Origin: Chthoniobacterales bacterium
GTDB lineage: Bacteria; Verrucomicrobiota; Verrucomicrobiia; Chthoniobacterales; DYNR01
Assembly (NCBI GenBank): GCA_026418675.1
Contig: JAOAAX010000001.1
Location: forward strand, 141,212 to 205,211
Direction of reading: 5' to 3'
DNA: 64,000 nt
Below the pieces are notes generated by a model. It was not told the origin of the DNA and did no database searches. It was given only the letters and a program-made list of their open reading frames with translations. The translations under genes and the position numbers were made by a program. The number at the start of each line of letters is the position of its first letter. The first letter of the stretch is position 1. Positions 54,791 through 64,000 of this stretch are shown piece after piece.

Positions 54791-54894
54791 TATCGTTTTT
54801 TCTCTTCGTTACATTATCTGATCTTACAAGGTAGGCTCTTGGTTGGAACTCGGCGTGTTACTCGATGCTTGAGGGAGAGTATAATCGCGATGGT

Positions 54895-56337
54895 TTAATC
54901 TTCACCTTGGGCTTTGGTGAACCCGTTGGAGCCGTCTATTTCTTCGAGTTTTTCGAGATGCATCCAACGAAAGCCAGCTTTTTCGATTGCGTCGAGATAG
55001 TTGGCAAGACAGGCGTTGTCAGGGAAGGTTTCGATAGCAAGGTGTCGGCAACGCCAATGATCTACAGCATCGGTATTAGCTCCTTTAGAGGGATAGACCT
55101 GTGTGCCGCGATTTGAAATCATTTTGAGTTTCAAACCAAAGGCAGGAGCGGTTTTTTCTAAAAATTCGCCAAGTTGGTTTGCGGAGCAGCCTGCTTCGAG
55201 AAAGATGTCGCAACCGACAGTGCGGCGATTGCTAGGAACTACCACAACGGGATCGCGAGGCAAGCTTGGGATCTTGATCTGCTTGTAATTACGGGCAGCG
55301 AGCTTGCTGGGGACTTTTCCAAGGTTCGCAATAACTGCATCGGCAAATTCAGCCGTGCCAGTTGGATTCTGGACGCCGGGGACGTCGCGGGGAACGGTTT
55401 TGCCCTCTTCGAAAGTGAAAAGTATGGCATTTTCGAGTTTCGAAGCTGCCTCTAACTCACCCAAGTATCGGAGCATCATTACGCCGGAGAGAGCAACCGC
55501 AGTGGGATTAGCTACGTTTTTACCTGCGTATTTGGGGGCGGAACCGTGGACAGCCTCGAATATAGCAATTCCATCGCCGAGATTTGCTGAGGGGGCAAAG
55601 CCAAGTCCACCGATCAGGCCCGAGCCGAGGTCGCTAAGAATATCACCATTCATATTCGTCGTAACAATGACTTCAAACTGCTCGGGTTTTTTCGCCAATT
55701 GATGTGCGCAGTTGTCCACAATGATGTGATGCGCTTGGATATCCGGATATTCTTTGGCGATTTCTTCAAAAGTGCGTTTGAGAAAGCCTTCGGTAAGCTT
55801 CATGATGTTGGCCTTGGTGGCACAGTGGACGGAAGAGCGCCCTTCAGCCCGTGCAAGTTCAAAAGCTAGGCGGACGACTTTTTCGCAACCCTTGCGGGAA
55901 ATTAGCTTCAAGCATTCGGCCACGCCCGGCGTTTGCATGTATTCGATGCCTGCATAGAGGTCCTCGACATTTTCGCGAACGATTACGAAGTCGAGGCCTC
56001 GTCCGCTAAAGGGAGTCGTAACGCCTGGGAATTCGCGGACGGGCCGGACATTGCCAAAAGTTTCAAAGAGTTTTCGGAGGGTTACATTGGCGGATTTCTC
56101 ACCGAAGCCAACTGGAGTTTCGAGCGGGCCTTTGAGAACACAGCGGGTGCGAGAAATGGACTCAATGGTCTCGTTTGGGACCCCTGAAGCAATCCCTTTG
56201 CGGAAAACAGAGGCACCTGCTTCCGCTTCCTCCCACTCAATTCTGACACCTGTAGCATCAATCATTTTGCGTGTTGCCCCAATCACTTCAGGACCAATTC
56301 CATCTCCGGGAATGACGGTAACTTTGTGCGATTTCAT
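54895..56337 (-). CDS. icd: Isocitrate dehydrogenase, Thermus-type with C-terminal domain
   Basis: 480 residues. Oxidises isocitrate to 2-oxoglutarate in the TCA cycle. Residues 1-335 form the beta-decarboxylating dehydrogenase fold: VIPGDGIGPEV, RPVREFPGV, IVRENVEDLYAGIEY, HCATKANIMK, VDNCAHQLAKKPEQFEVIVT, and EAVHGSAPKYAGK. The final 140 residues (SNRRTVGCDIFLEAG onward) are an added domain like that of Thermus and rickettsial IDH. Cofactor choice is not certain from sequence alone. A candidate for the 3-isopropylmalate family was considered and rejected because of that extra domain. Confidence 0.9.
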   Translation of the reverse strand: MKSHKVTVIPGDGIGPEVIGATRKMIDATGVRIEWEEAEAGASVFRKGIASGVPNETIESISRTRCVLKGPLETPVGFGEKSANVTLRKLFETFGNVRPVREFPGVTTPFSGRGLDFVIVRENVEDLYAGIEYMQTPGVAECLKLISRKGCEKVVRLAFELARAEGRSSVHCATKANIMKLTEGFLKRTFEEIAKEYPDIQAHHIIVDNCAHQLAKKPEQFEVIVTTNMNGDILSDLGSGLIGGLGFAPSANLGDGIAIFEAVHGSAPKYAGKNVANPTAVALSGVMMLRYLGELEAASKLENAILFTFEEGKTVPRDVPGVQNPTGTAEFADAVIANLGKVPSKLAARNYKQIKIPSLPRDPVVVVPSNRRTVGCDIFLEAGCSANQLGEFLEKTAPAFGLKLKMISNRGTQVYPSKGANTDAVDHWRCRHLAIETFPDNACLANYLDAIEKAGFRWMHLEKLEEIDGSNGFTKAQGED

Positions 56338-56520
56338 TGTTTGTGGTTAGTAAGTTCTTTGTTCGGCGAATGGTTGGGATTCTAGCCCTCTACAAATGGG
56401 AAACGCGAGAAATTTCCCGAATTGAAAAAAGAAAAAATAGATAAGCTTCTACACTTTGCGAGCAGGTGCTGCTGAAGGACCAGCAACATGCAGGAGAAGA
56501 CTATTTGAGGAAGGGACGAG

Positions 56521-57090
56521 TTAATGGACCGCCGGGACTTGTCTTGCAATCCAGCCGTAGATCGGCTTGCCAAGCTGAAGGAAACGGGTTTGGAATTCGG
56601 TAGGTGGCCAATCTCCAACGGGATCTTCGGGCAGAATTCTCCAACTTGGCTCCGCGTTGAGGATTTTCAGCGAATGCAGGTAATAGGGCTCATCATCGGT
56701 TAAAAAGCGGATTGTTCCATCCGGAATTAAGACCCGCGCGAAAAGTGTGAAAATTCCCGGGTTGATAAGGCGGCGCGGAGCGTGACGCCTCTTTGGCCAT
56801 GGATCGGGAAACAGGACATGAATGCGGCAGGCACAGTTCGGCGGTAGGTGCAAAGCAAGGGCATGGCGGATTTCGGCACGGACGACACGCACATTCTGGA
56901 GGCTTTGGTTCAGAATTTTTCGACGAGTTTGGCGGGCGCGTTCAATTTGCCATTCGATGCCGAGGAAACGCCGGTCGGGATAAAGCGCTGCAGCAGCGAG
57001 AAGGAAATGTCCCCGTGCACAGCCGAGGTCAATTTCGAGAGGGCGTGGGTCGTTCCACCAAGTGGAATCGAGGGTTGAGAATTCAAACAA
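56521..57090 (-). CDS. trmB: tRNA (guanine-N7-)-methyltransferase
   Basis: Adds m7G at position 46 of tRNA using SAM. From the TTG at 57090 it is 189 residues; SAM site EIDLGCARGHFLLAAA (G-C-G changed to G-C-A), then FLGIEWQIERARQTRRK, and the TrmB-specific VLFPDPWPKRRHAPRRL. The frame stays open upstream to the glyA stop with plausible coding sequence (IPPLIPIGKGDPARIPPP) but no ATG, so the true start may be an upstream rare codon. TEFQTRF near the end is also a family motif. Confidence 0.88.
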   Translation of the reverse strand: MFEFSTLDSTWWNDPRPLEIDLGCARGHFLLAAAALYPDRRFLGIEWQIERARQTRRKILNQSLQNVRVVRAEIRHALALHLPPNCACRIHVLFPDPWPKRRHAPRRLINPGIFTLFARVLIPDGTIRFLTDDEPYYLHSLKILNAEPSWRILPEDPVGDWPPTEFQTRFLQLGKPIYGWIARQVPAVH

Positions 57091-57191
57091 ATGGGCATCG
57101 GCAGGCGGCGGCTTGCGAGGGGGAGGAATGCGCGCCGGATCGCCTTTGCCAATCGGGATGAGGGGCGGAATATCGGAAAGGGACGATAGAT

Positions 57192-58892
57192 TCAGGGGAT
57201 GGGGAAACGAGCGGTTAACTCAAGAACTTGTGCGCGGATTTCCTGGAGTTTGGCTTCGTCTGAACGGGCTTGCAAAACGGCATGGATGAGTTCTGCGACT
57301 TCCATCATTTCGTCTTCCCTAAACCCGCGTGTCGTCATTGCAGGGGTGCCAAGGCGAATTCCCCCCGTCTTAGAAATTGGCTCTGTGTCGAAAGGAATAG
57401 CGTTTTTGTTGACGGTGATGGCGGCTTTATCAAGGGTAATTTGTGCAGTGAGGCCGTCGAGACCAGCCGGGCGCAGGTCCACCAAAAGGAGGTGGTTGTC
57501 CGTGCCACCAGAGACGATTCGATAACCGAGGTTGGCAAGACGCGCCGCTAATGCCTTGGAGTTCGCTACAACCTGCCGAGCGTAATTGGCAAATTCGGGC
57601 TGAAGGGCAAGGCCTAAGCATACGGCTTTTGCAGCAATGACGTGCATGAGAGGCCCCCCTTGAACACAGGGGAAAACATTGGAATCTATCTTTTTTGCAA
57701 ATTCCTCGCGACAGAGGATTAGCCCGCCACGGGGACCGCGGAGGCTTTTGTGGGTTGTGGTCGTAACGAAATGAGCGTGAGGGACAGGATTGGGATGAAC
57801 CCCGCCAGCTACAAGCCCAGCAATGTGTGCCATATCCACAAAGAGATATGCTCCGACAGAATCAGCAATTTCTCGCATGCGGGCAAAATCAATGATTCGC
57901 GGATAAGCAGAAGCGCCGGCAGTAATCATACGCGGGCGCTCGCGTTGGGCAATTTCGGCTAGTTCGTCATAATTGATGAGTTCCGTCTGGCGATCCACTC
58001 CATAATGGATAACATTGTATATTTTTCCGGAGAAATTAGCTTTATGGCCGTGGGTGAGGTGGCCACCGTGAGCGAGGTCCATGGTGAGGATTTTGTCGCC
58101 GGGCTGGAGAACGCTGAAATAAACGGCCATGTTGGCTTGGCTGCCACTGTGAGGTTGGACGTTGGCGTGCTCGGCACCGAAAAGCCGTTTCGCACGCTCA
58201 ATTGCGAGCGCTTCGATTTCATCAACGTGTTCACAACCACCATACCAGCGTCGGCCGGGGTAACCCTCGGCATACTTATTAGTAAGACAGGAACCTTGGG
58301 CTTCGAGAACAGCCAGCGGCGCGTAATTTTCTGAAGCAATCAACTCGATGTGCTCGGCTTGGCGAAGGGCTTCGCGCTCGATGGCTGTAAAAACGGCCGG
58401 ATCGGCATGAGCAAGATGACGTGGGGTTCGTTTTGGGATCATATTCGGTTCGGAATCAAGTTTTTGGAGAATGGCAGCGACGGCTTTTTTTAGGATTTCC
58501 TTGCATTCGTAATAAACCTCGAGGGGGCCGCCAATTGGGTCCGGGACACTACGCTCGCCGTCTAAGAATTCCCGGATTAGAAAGACTTTGTGCTCGGCTT
58601 CGGGAAAAAGGATGTGGAGGATTTCTCGGTGGTCACGAGTCATAGCAAAAATGAGGTCTGCCTCGTAAACCATAGTTGCGCTGAGGGCGCGGCTGCGGTG
58701 CAGGGTAAGATCAATTCCCTCCTCCGCAAGCACTTGAACAGCCTGGGAGGACGGGGGGCGTCCTTCAATAGCATCAATGCCTGCGGATTGGACGCGAATA
58801 TCTTTTCGCGAACCAAGGAGCTGGCGCATGAGGGCTTCCGCCATGGGGCTGCGGCAGGTATTCCCTGTGCAGACAAAAAGAATGGAAATCAT
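57192..58892 (-). CDS. glyA: Fusion of low-molecular-weight protein phosphatase and serine hydroxymethyltransferase
   Basis: 566 residues in one frame. Residues 1-147 are a complete LMW phosphatase: P-loop [14 protein letters not shown] (C8, T12, R14) and the general acid D118 in VPDPIGG. Thr in GNTCR is the mark of protein-arginine phosphatases (YwlE type). Residues 151-566 are full-length [30 protein letters not shown], the PLP Lys in [26 protein letters not shown]. An ATG at 58442 could yield SHMT alone. In Bacillus ywlE and glyA are close neighbours, which makes the fusion plausible. Confidence 0.93.
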   Translation of the reverse strand: MISILFVCTGNTCRSPMAEALMRQLLGSRKDIRVQSAGIDAIEGRPPSSQAVQVLAEEGIDLTLHRSRALSATMVYEADLIFAMTRDHREILHILFPEAEHKVFLIREFLDGERSVPDPIGGPLEVYYECKEILKKAVAAILQKLDSEPNMIPKRTPRHLAHADPAVFTAIEREALRQAEHIELIASENYAPLAVLEAQGSCLTNKYAEGYPGRRWYGGCEHVDEIEALAIERAKRLFGAEHANVQPHSGSQANMAVYFSVLQPGDKILTMDLAHGGHLTHGHKANFSGKIYNVIHYGVDRQTELINYDELAEIAQRERPRMITAGASAYPRIIDFARMREIADSVGAYLFVDMAHIAGLVAGGVHPNPVPHAHFVTTTTHKSLRGPRGGLILCREEFAKKIDSNVFPCVQGGPLMHVIAAKAVCLGLALQPEFANYARQVVANSKALAARLANLGYRIVSGGTDNHLLLVDLRPAGLDGLTAQITLDKAAITVNKNAIPFDTEPISKTGGIRLGTPAMTTRGFREDEMMEVAELIHAVLQARSDEAKLQEIRAQVLELTARFPIP

Positions 58893-58983
58893 GGATTGGC
58901 GGAGGCGTTATAAATTTTCGTTAGGACGTTACTAGGCGACAGTGGAATTGGTGAATTTGCTAAGAGGCGTTGAGGAAGTCAAG

Positions 58984-61900
58984 TCAACTGACAGAGTAGG
59001 CAACCCGCGAGGGGAGGAGTCCAGGCAGAGCTGTGGAAATTTCTGTGAGGAGAGCGTTCACGTTGCCCACACAGAATCTTTGGCTTGGACGCATGGTTAG
59101 CGATGAGCCGTCCGCTTTTTTAAAAGTTAGCCAGAGGGGGCGCTTGCCTTGCTGATTTGAGAGGATGGAATGCAGACGCTCGAGCTTCTCAGAGTTGAGG
59201 GAATCAAAAAGGATAACAAGCTCGAATGGTTTGAGATCTCTTTTTTCCTTAAGAAGCGATGCAGATTCAAGGGTTGCGCGGATGGTATCGTCATCCTGGA
59301 GAACGGCTCGAATTTTGGCCTCGATTGCTTTTCCAACGGCGAGAAAATTCTGGTATTTTTCGAGTTGCTCCTCCCAAACAGTAATTTCCAGTTGGGAGGA
59401 AAAATCTTCGAGGGTAATGCGGACAAATGAGCGTTTGGATTTGGATAAATGCTTTGAAAATGCGTTGATGATGCCTGCAATTTTGAGGGTTGTCTGCTCA
59501 TTAGAGAGCTTTAGCGGCAGCTCGGAGATGGGACATATTTCAGATGAGTCAAAATTGCCGACATATTTGTCGAGTGGATGGCCGGAAAAGTAATAACCCA
59601 AGAGGTCCTTTTCCATGGCGAGGATTTGGTCGAGATCCCAAGGTTTTAAGTTTTTGTCATCGTGTGTTGGGAAGGGATTAACGAACTCAAGTTCATCGAA
59701 GAGGGAACGCTGGCCGATGGAGCGATCGCGATGGATTCCGGAAGCGGCGTTGAGGATTCGGTCGAGGTGAGCATCAAGTAAATAGCGCGGTGTTCCTAAA
59801 CAATCGAAAGCGCCAGCTTGGATAAGGCTCTGGAGGAGTGGACGTTTGCAATCGGGACAACGTGCGCAAAATTCGCCTAAGCTCGTAAAAGGGCCATTAG
59901 TATTTCGTTCGCGCAGGGCAGCAGCTATAGCCTCAGCCCCCACGTTCTTGATCGCTGCAAGGCCGAAAAGAATGGCAGGTTTGCCTTTATGGACACATGG
60001 GGTAAATTTCAGCTCGCTGCGGTTTATATCGGGTGGAAGAACCTGTATCCCCACCCGCTGGCAGTCGGCAATTATAGAACCTAATTTTTCTGTTTTGCCT
60101 TCTTCGTTGCTGAGGAGAGCGCAGAAAAATTCGACCGGATGGTGAGCTTTAAGCCAAGCCGTTTGATAGCAAATCAATGCATACGCGGCACTGTGGCTTT
60201 TGTTGAAACCATATTCGGCGAATTTTGCTATGAAGTCGAAAATGGCGTTAGCTTGTTCTTCGGGGATGTTGTTGACGCGCTTACAGCCCTCAACAAAGTT
60301 TTTTCGCTCTTTATCCATTTTCTCTTTGTCTTTTTTCCCCATAGCGCGGCGCAAAAGGTCAGCTTGGCCAAGCGAATAACCGGCAAGGACATTTGCCGCT
60401 CTCATAACTTGCTCTTGATAGACAAGGATGCCATAGGTCTCGCGGCAAATTGGCTCCAGAAGGGGGTGCGCGTATTCGATTGGTTGAAGCCCTTTCTTGC
60501 GTTCGATGTAGTTTGGAATGAACTGCATAGGGCCGGGACGGTAGAGAGCAAGAAGGGCAATGATGTCTTCAATTGTGCGAACATCGAAACGGCGACAAAC
60601 TTGGGTAATACCAGGTTTTTCAACCTGGAATACGCCAAGTGTTTCCCCCCGGTTGAGAATGTCGAAGGTGTCCTGGTCATCGAGAGGAATATTTAAGATA
60701 TTGAAGTCTGGAATTTTTTTGCGAATGAGCTGCGAAGCGTCCTCGATAACGGTAAGAGTTTTAAGGGCAAGGAAATCCATTTTGAGGAGGCCCAGATCGG
60801 TAAGGGGGGACATGGAGTATTGGGTAACAACAATGTTTTTTTGGCCTCGGCAGAGGGGAATGTATTCGTCGAGGGGACGGTCGCCGATGACGATCCCAGC
60901 AGCATGGACACCGGGATTGCGAGCCAATCCCTCTAGACGTTTTGCGTAATCCCATACTTGTTGGAGATCCGGCGAGTCCTTGAGGAATTTTTCAATCTCC
61001 GGATTTCGTTGGAGTGCTGAGTCGAGAGTTATATCAGGAGTAGCTGGGATGAGCTTTGCAAAAACGTCTATTTCCTCAGTAGGGATTTTATTGAGTACAC
61101 GGGCAACGTCACGAATGGCGCTTCGAGCACCAAGAGTTCCAAAGGTGATGATGTGAGAAACCTGCCTTTCCCCGTATTTGCGACGGACGTAGTCAAAAAC
61201 CTCTGACCGGCGGTCCATGCAAAAATCAATGTCAATGTCGGGTGGGGTAACGCGCTCGGGGTTTAGGAACCGCTCGAAGATGAGGCCGTAACGGATGGGA
61301 TCAACGTCCGTAATTTCTAACACGTAAGAGACGAGGGAGCCTGCGGCTGAACCACGCCCTGGGCCAACAGGAACGCCGTTCTTTTTTGCAAAGTGGATGA
61401 AGTCCCAGACGATTAGGAAATAGCTAGCAAAGCCGGTTTTATTGATAACGGAGAGTTCGTAATCAAGGCGTTGGCGTAGAGATGGGTCGGAGTGCGCGCG
61501 GTCGCCATAACGTTTCGTCAAACCCTCTAGGCAAATTTGGCGGAGGTATTCCTCTTGGGTCAAACCGTCTGGAGTGGGGAAGTGCGGATATTTGTTTTTT
61601 CCGAATTCGAGTTGGACGTTACAGCGCTCAGCGATAGAAAGGGTGTTTCGGCAAGCCTCGGGGATTTCATTGAAAAGAGAAAACATTTCGGCTGGGGTTT
61701 TAAAATAAAGCTCCGGCGAAAAACGGAGGCGATTGGGAGAATCGAGTGTGGTGTCAGTGCCGATGCAAACTATGATTTCGTGAATATCGTATTGGGAGCG
61801 GTCGAGGAAATGGACGTCGTTGGCTGCCACGAGTTTTAAGTCAAGCTCACGGGCAAGACGGATGAGCTGAGGGTTGTTCTGCCGTTGGACTTCGAGACCA

Positions 61901-62442
61901 AAGTCATGTAATTCGACATAGAAGTTGTCTTTTCCGAAGATGTCGCGATAAGCGGCAAGAGATTCTCGAGCCTTTTGCAGGTTCCCATTGCTGAGATGAT
62001 AGTTTGCTTCTCCTTTAACACAGCCGCTAAGCACAATTAGGCCACGGGAATGCTTGGCCAGAAGCTCACGGTCCACTCGAGGTTTGTAATAAAAACCATC
62101 CAGCCAGGAAGCGGTGCTCAATTTCACTAAATTCTGGTAGCCTTCGTTGTTCTCGCACAGAACGGTTAGGTGGAAGTTGTTCGGCAAGCCGGAGGTGTTC
62201 TTACGCTCACGCATCGAGCCCGGAGCGACGTAAAATTCACAACCGATGATCGGGCGCACTCCCGCTTTGTTGGCAGCCTGGACGAATTCTACCGCGCCGT
62301 GCAGGTTGCCGTGGTCGGTCATGGCAACAGCGGGCATCTTGAGTTGGCAGGCGCGTTCAATGAGCTGTGGGATGCGGATCGTCCCATCAAGCAGGGAGTA
62401 TTCCGTATGAACATGAAGATGGATGAAATTTTCGCGTTGCAT
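58984..62442 (-). CDS. dnaE: DNA polymerase III alpha subunit
   Basis: 1152 residues from the ATG at 62442 (MQRENFIHLHVHTEYSLLDG); an upstream TTG at 62526 would add 28 residues that look non-conserved. The N-terminal PHP domain is intact (HLHVHTEYS, MTDHGN, VAANDVHFL). Polymerase active site PDIDIDFCMDRR, preceded by GPGRGSAAGSLV. Then the helix-hairpin-helix, OB-fold and short C-terminal region. DnaE1-type replicative polymerase. Divergent from galK. Confidence 0.96.
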   Translation of the reverse strand: MQRENFIHLHVHTEYSLLDGTIRIPQLIERACQLKMPAVAMTDHGNLHGAVEFVQAANKAGVRPIIGCEFYVAPGSMRERKNTSGLPNNFHLTVLCENNEGYQNLVKLSTASWLDGFYYKPRVDRELLAKHSRGLIVLSGCVKGEANYHLSNGNLQKARESLAAYRDIFGKDNFYVELHDFGLEVQRQNNPQLIRLARELDLKLVAANDVHFLDRSQYDIHEIIVCIGTDTTLDSPNRLRFSPELYFKTPAEMFSLFNEIPEACRNTLSIAERCNVQLEFGKNKYPHFPTPDGLTQEEYLRQICLEGLTKRYGDRAHSDPSLRQRLDYELSVINKTGFASYFLIVWDFIHFAKKNGVPVGPGRGSAAGSLVSYVLEITDVDPIRYGLIFERFLNPERVTPPDIDIDFCMDRRSEVFDYVRRKYGERQVSHIITFGTLGARSAIRDVARVLNKIPTEEIDVFAKLIPATPDITLDSALQRNPEIEKFLKDSPDLQQVWDYAKRLEGLARNPGVHAAGIVIGDRPLDEYIPLCRGQKNIVVTQYSMSPLTDLGLLKMDFLALKTLTVIEDASQLIRKKIPDFNILNIPLDDQDTFDILNRGETLGVFQVEKPGITQVCRRFDVRTIEDIIALLALYRPGPMQFIPNYIERKKGLQPIEYAHPLLEPICRETYGILVYQEQVMRAANVLAGYSLGQADLLRRAMGKKDKEKMDKERKNFVEGCKRVNNIPEEQANAIFDFIAKFAEYGFNKSHSAAYALICYQTAWLKAHHPVEFFCALLSNEEGKTEKLGSIIADCQRVGIQVLPPDINRSELKFTPCVHKGKPAILFGLAAIKNVGAEAIAAALRERNTNGPFTSLGEFCARCPDCKRPLLQSLIQAGAFDCLGTPRYLLDAHLDRILNAASGIHRDRSIGQRSLFDELEFVNPFPTHDDKNLKPWDLDQILAMEKDLLGYYFSGHPLDKYVGNFDSSEICPISELPLKLSNEQTTLKIAGIINAFSKHLSKSKRSFVRITLEDFSSQLEITVWEEQLEKYQNFLAVGKAIEAKIRAVLQDDDTIRATLESASLLKEKRDLKPFELVILFDSLNSEKLERLHSILSNQQGKRPLWLTFKKADGSSLTMRPSQRFCVGNVNALLTEISTALPGLLPSRVAYSVS

Positions 62443-62553
62443 AAGCAGCAATTCAGCGTTGCTTTGTGAATTAAGATGTAGCTTTCTCCCTTTTTGAGCC
62501 AACGGTTTTTCTTGTTTTGCTTCCAACGTGGTATATGAGGCATTCTTTCTGAC

Positions 62554-63657
62554 ATGTATTCAGCATTTGCACCTGGAAGAGTTGAAATTCTCGGCAACCA
62601 TACGGATTACAATCAGGGGCTCGTTCTTTCGGCAGCCCTCGAGCTCGGAACGACCTGCCGCGGGCGAAAAATTGAGGAGCAGCAATACCGTTTCCGGAGC
62701 GAAGGTTTCACGAAAACCTATCAATTCCCAACAGGACAAACTCTGCAACCGGTCGCAGATTGGGTGGACTACCCTTTGGGTGTGTTGGCTATGTTCATAA
62801 GAAGGGGTTTTGAGATACCCCCCTTTGAATGCGAATTTTCTTCTACCCTGCCTGTCGGAGCCGGACTCTCCAGCTCGGCAGCTATTGAGGTTTCTTTCGC
62901 CTTATTCCTTTGCCGCCTTTGTGGCCTAGAAATACAAGCTTTTGAATTGGCCCAGCTCTGCAAGCAGGCCGAGAATGAGTTTGCCGGAGTGCAGTGTGGC
63001 TTGCTGGATCAAGTTTCTTCGATTTTCGGAAAAAAAGACCACTTTATCTTTTTTGATTGTAAGACCCATGGAGTGCGGAGGATTGCGATGCCGGCAGGAG
63101 CTGTGCTGCTAATATGCGACTCGACAGTTCGGCATGAATTGACGAGCGGTGAATACAACGAACGGCGTTACTCATGTTTTGAAGCTGCTGAAAAGCTCGG
63201 CTTTAAGAGTCTCCGGGAAGCTACTACAGAGCAGGTTGTAAATAGCAAGTTGCCGGAGCTTCTGAAGCGGCGGGCGCTTCACATAACGGGTGAAAATGAG
63301 CGTGTAAGGTTGGCTGTTGAGGCAATGAAAAAGGGAGATTTAGCTGAAATGGGATGGCTGCTGTTTGAATCGCACGAAAGCTCCCGGAGGAATTTTGAGA
63401 ATAGCACGGAGGAACTGGACGAACTCGTAGAAATAGCTCGGAAAATAAAAGGAGTATATGGAAGCCGGCTGACCGGAGGAGGTTTCGGTGGTGCAACGGT
63501 TTCCCTTGTAGAAGCAAACCGCGCAGAGCAAATCGCTCAGGAACTTGTCGAAGAATTCCGCCGACGGCGCAAATTAGAAGCAAAGGTATTGATTTGCCCT
63601 GTAGGAGACGGTGCCGTGGAGACCGAAGACTATCTGCCAAACTTATCCGGCTCCTAA
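62554..63657 (+). CDS. galK: Galactokinase
   Basis: 367 residues. Phosphorylates galactose at C1 in the Leloir pathway. Signature GRVEILGNHTDYNQG (8-22) near the N-terminus, ATP motif LPVGAGLSSSAAIEVS, and the C-terminal GSRLTGGGFGGATVSL. The catalytic Asp region is GVQCGLLDQVSS. A GHMP-family kinase; closely related kinases of other sugars cannot be excluded, but the signature is the galactokinase one. The epimerase and transferase are not in the window. Confidence 0.93.
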   Translation: MYSAFAPGRVEILGNHTDYNQGLVLSAALELGTTCRGRKIEEQQYRFRSEGFTKTYQFPTGQTLQPVADWVDYPLGVLAMFIRRGFEIPPFECEFSSTLPVGAGLSSSAAIEVSFALFLCRLCGLEIQAFELAQLCKQAENEFAGVQCGLLDQVSSIFGKKDHFIFFDCKTHGVRRIAMPAGAVLLICDSTVRHELTSGEYNERRYSCFEAAEKLGFKSLREATTEQVVNSKLPELLKRRALHITGENERVRLAVEAMKKGDLAEMGWLLFESHESSRRNFENSTEELDELVEIARKIKGVYGSRLTGGGFGGATVSLVEANRAEQIAQELVEEFRRRRKLEAKVLICPVGDGAVETEDYLPNLSGS

Positions 63658-63678
63658 AGGTGGTAAAAGCCCTAGGTT

Positions 63679-64000
63679 ATGTTGCAAAACTTCATTTTCG
63701 ATTGGTCGGGGACCCTAGCCGACGACTTACAACCTGTTTGGAAAGCCACAAATCGAATTTTTCTAGAATATGGGCGGCGGGAACTAACCTTGGATGAGTT
63801 TCGCCAACACTTCCGCCTCCCTTTTTCTGGCTTCTATGCAGAGCTTTTGCCAGAGGCAACTGAGGAAGGACTCGAGGCGCTCTATGAAAGGTTTTTTGCA
63901 GGGCTGATAGATGACGTAAAACTGCTGCCTGGAGCAAGGGAATTTCTAGAATGGTGCAAGAGAAATGGGAAGCAGACATTCCTCCTAAGCACAATTAAAA
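63679..64000 (+). CDS. HAD-superfamily hydrolase, C-terminus cut off by window edge
   Basis: Open frame from the ATG at 63679 to the right edge, 107 codons seen. Begins MLQNFIFDWSGTLADDLQ: motif I is DWSGT, with Ser in place of the usual second Asp, a form seen in a subset of phosphoglycolate-phosphatase-like and phosphonatase-like HADs. A cap region of helices follows, then the start of motif II (KQTFLLSTIK). 21 bases after galK, likely cotranscribed. Confidence 0.8.
   Translation, partial: MLQNFIFDWSGTLADDLQPVWKATNRIFLEYGRRELTLDEFRQHFRLPFSGFYAELLPEATEEGLEALYERFFAGLIDDVKLLPGAREFLEWCKRNGKQTFLLSTIK

Overview
The window looks like a chromosomal piece of a bacterium of the PVC group, most probably a Verrucomicrobiota member. 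The grounds are gene content: a fucose/rhamnose-type (PVM) bacterial microcompartment locus, outer-membrane LPS-transport genes, HPr kinase, a deoxyhypusine-synthase-like enzyme and general prepilin-type secretion, plus an array of GCCCTGAAGGGGC-type palindromes. This is an inference from families; no rRNA or tRNA gene is visible to confirm it. Most genes lack a clear Shine-Dalgarno sequence. No insertion sequence, prophage or CRISPR array was found.

Layout. 1-714: start of a membrane glycosyltransferase-like protein that runs off the left edge. 877-6520: complete seven-gene Mrp Na+/H+ antiporter operon (mrpABCDEFG), followed by riboflavin synthase and an M20 peptidase. 8666-11528: Tat-exported aldo/keto reductase, small secreted protein, tyrS. 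11629-16440 (minus): ileS, lpd and a cysteine-cluster protein. 16534-17580: agmatine deiminase. 17577-22292 (minus): pyrC, pyrB, pyrR, a small ORF and dnaA. 22293-23000: AT-rich gap with one perfect DnaA box. 23001-27195: HAD hydrolase, LOG protein, cob(I)alamin adenosyltransferase and a very AT-rich GT39-like membrane protein. 27210-28774: maf and two small heat-shock proteins with strong ribosome-binding sites and a clear terminator. 28989-35147 (minus): ispH, argS, ptsN-like, deoxyhypusine-synthase-like, permease, crcB. 35353-40564: secreted protein, pseudopilin, enoyl reductase, alpha/beta hydrolase, FEN-type exonuclease, NUDIX. 40581-41972 (minus): exopolysaccharide sugar transferase. 42079-45930: aroD, lptC-like, lptA-like, lptB, hprK.

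45999-54073 is the centrepiece: a compact microcompartment locus with PduL, three BMC-H hexamer proteins, acetate kinase, three BMC-P pentamer proteins, CoA-acylating aldehyde dehydrogenase, class II aldolase and a malate/lactate-type dehydrogenase. The expected pathway cleaves L-fuculose-1-phosphate or L-rhamnulose-1-phosphate to L-lactaldehyde, oxidises that to an acyl-CoA inside the shell, converts it to acyl-phosphate (PduL) and then to acid plus ATP (acetate kinase), with the dehydrogenase recycling NADH. Sugar isomerase, kinase and regulator genes are not in the window.

54140-54790 is an array of short palindromes that reverses orientation half-way, and it coincides with a change of strand composition: the plus strand is extremely C-rich to the left and G-rich to the right. 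54895-62442 (minus) carries isocitrate dehydrogenase, trmB, a low-molecular-weight phosphatase fused to serine hydroxymethyltransferase, and dnaE. 62554-64000 has galK and the start of a HAD hydrolase.
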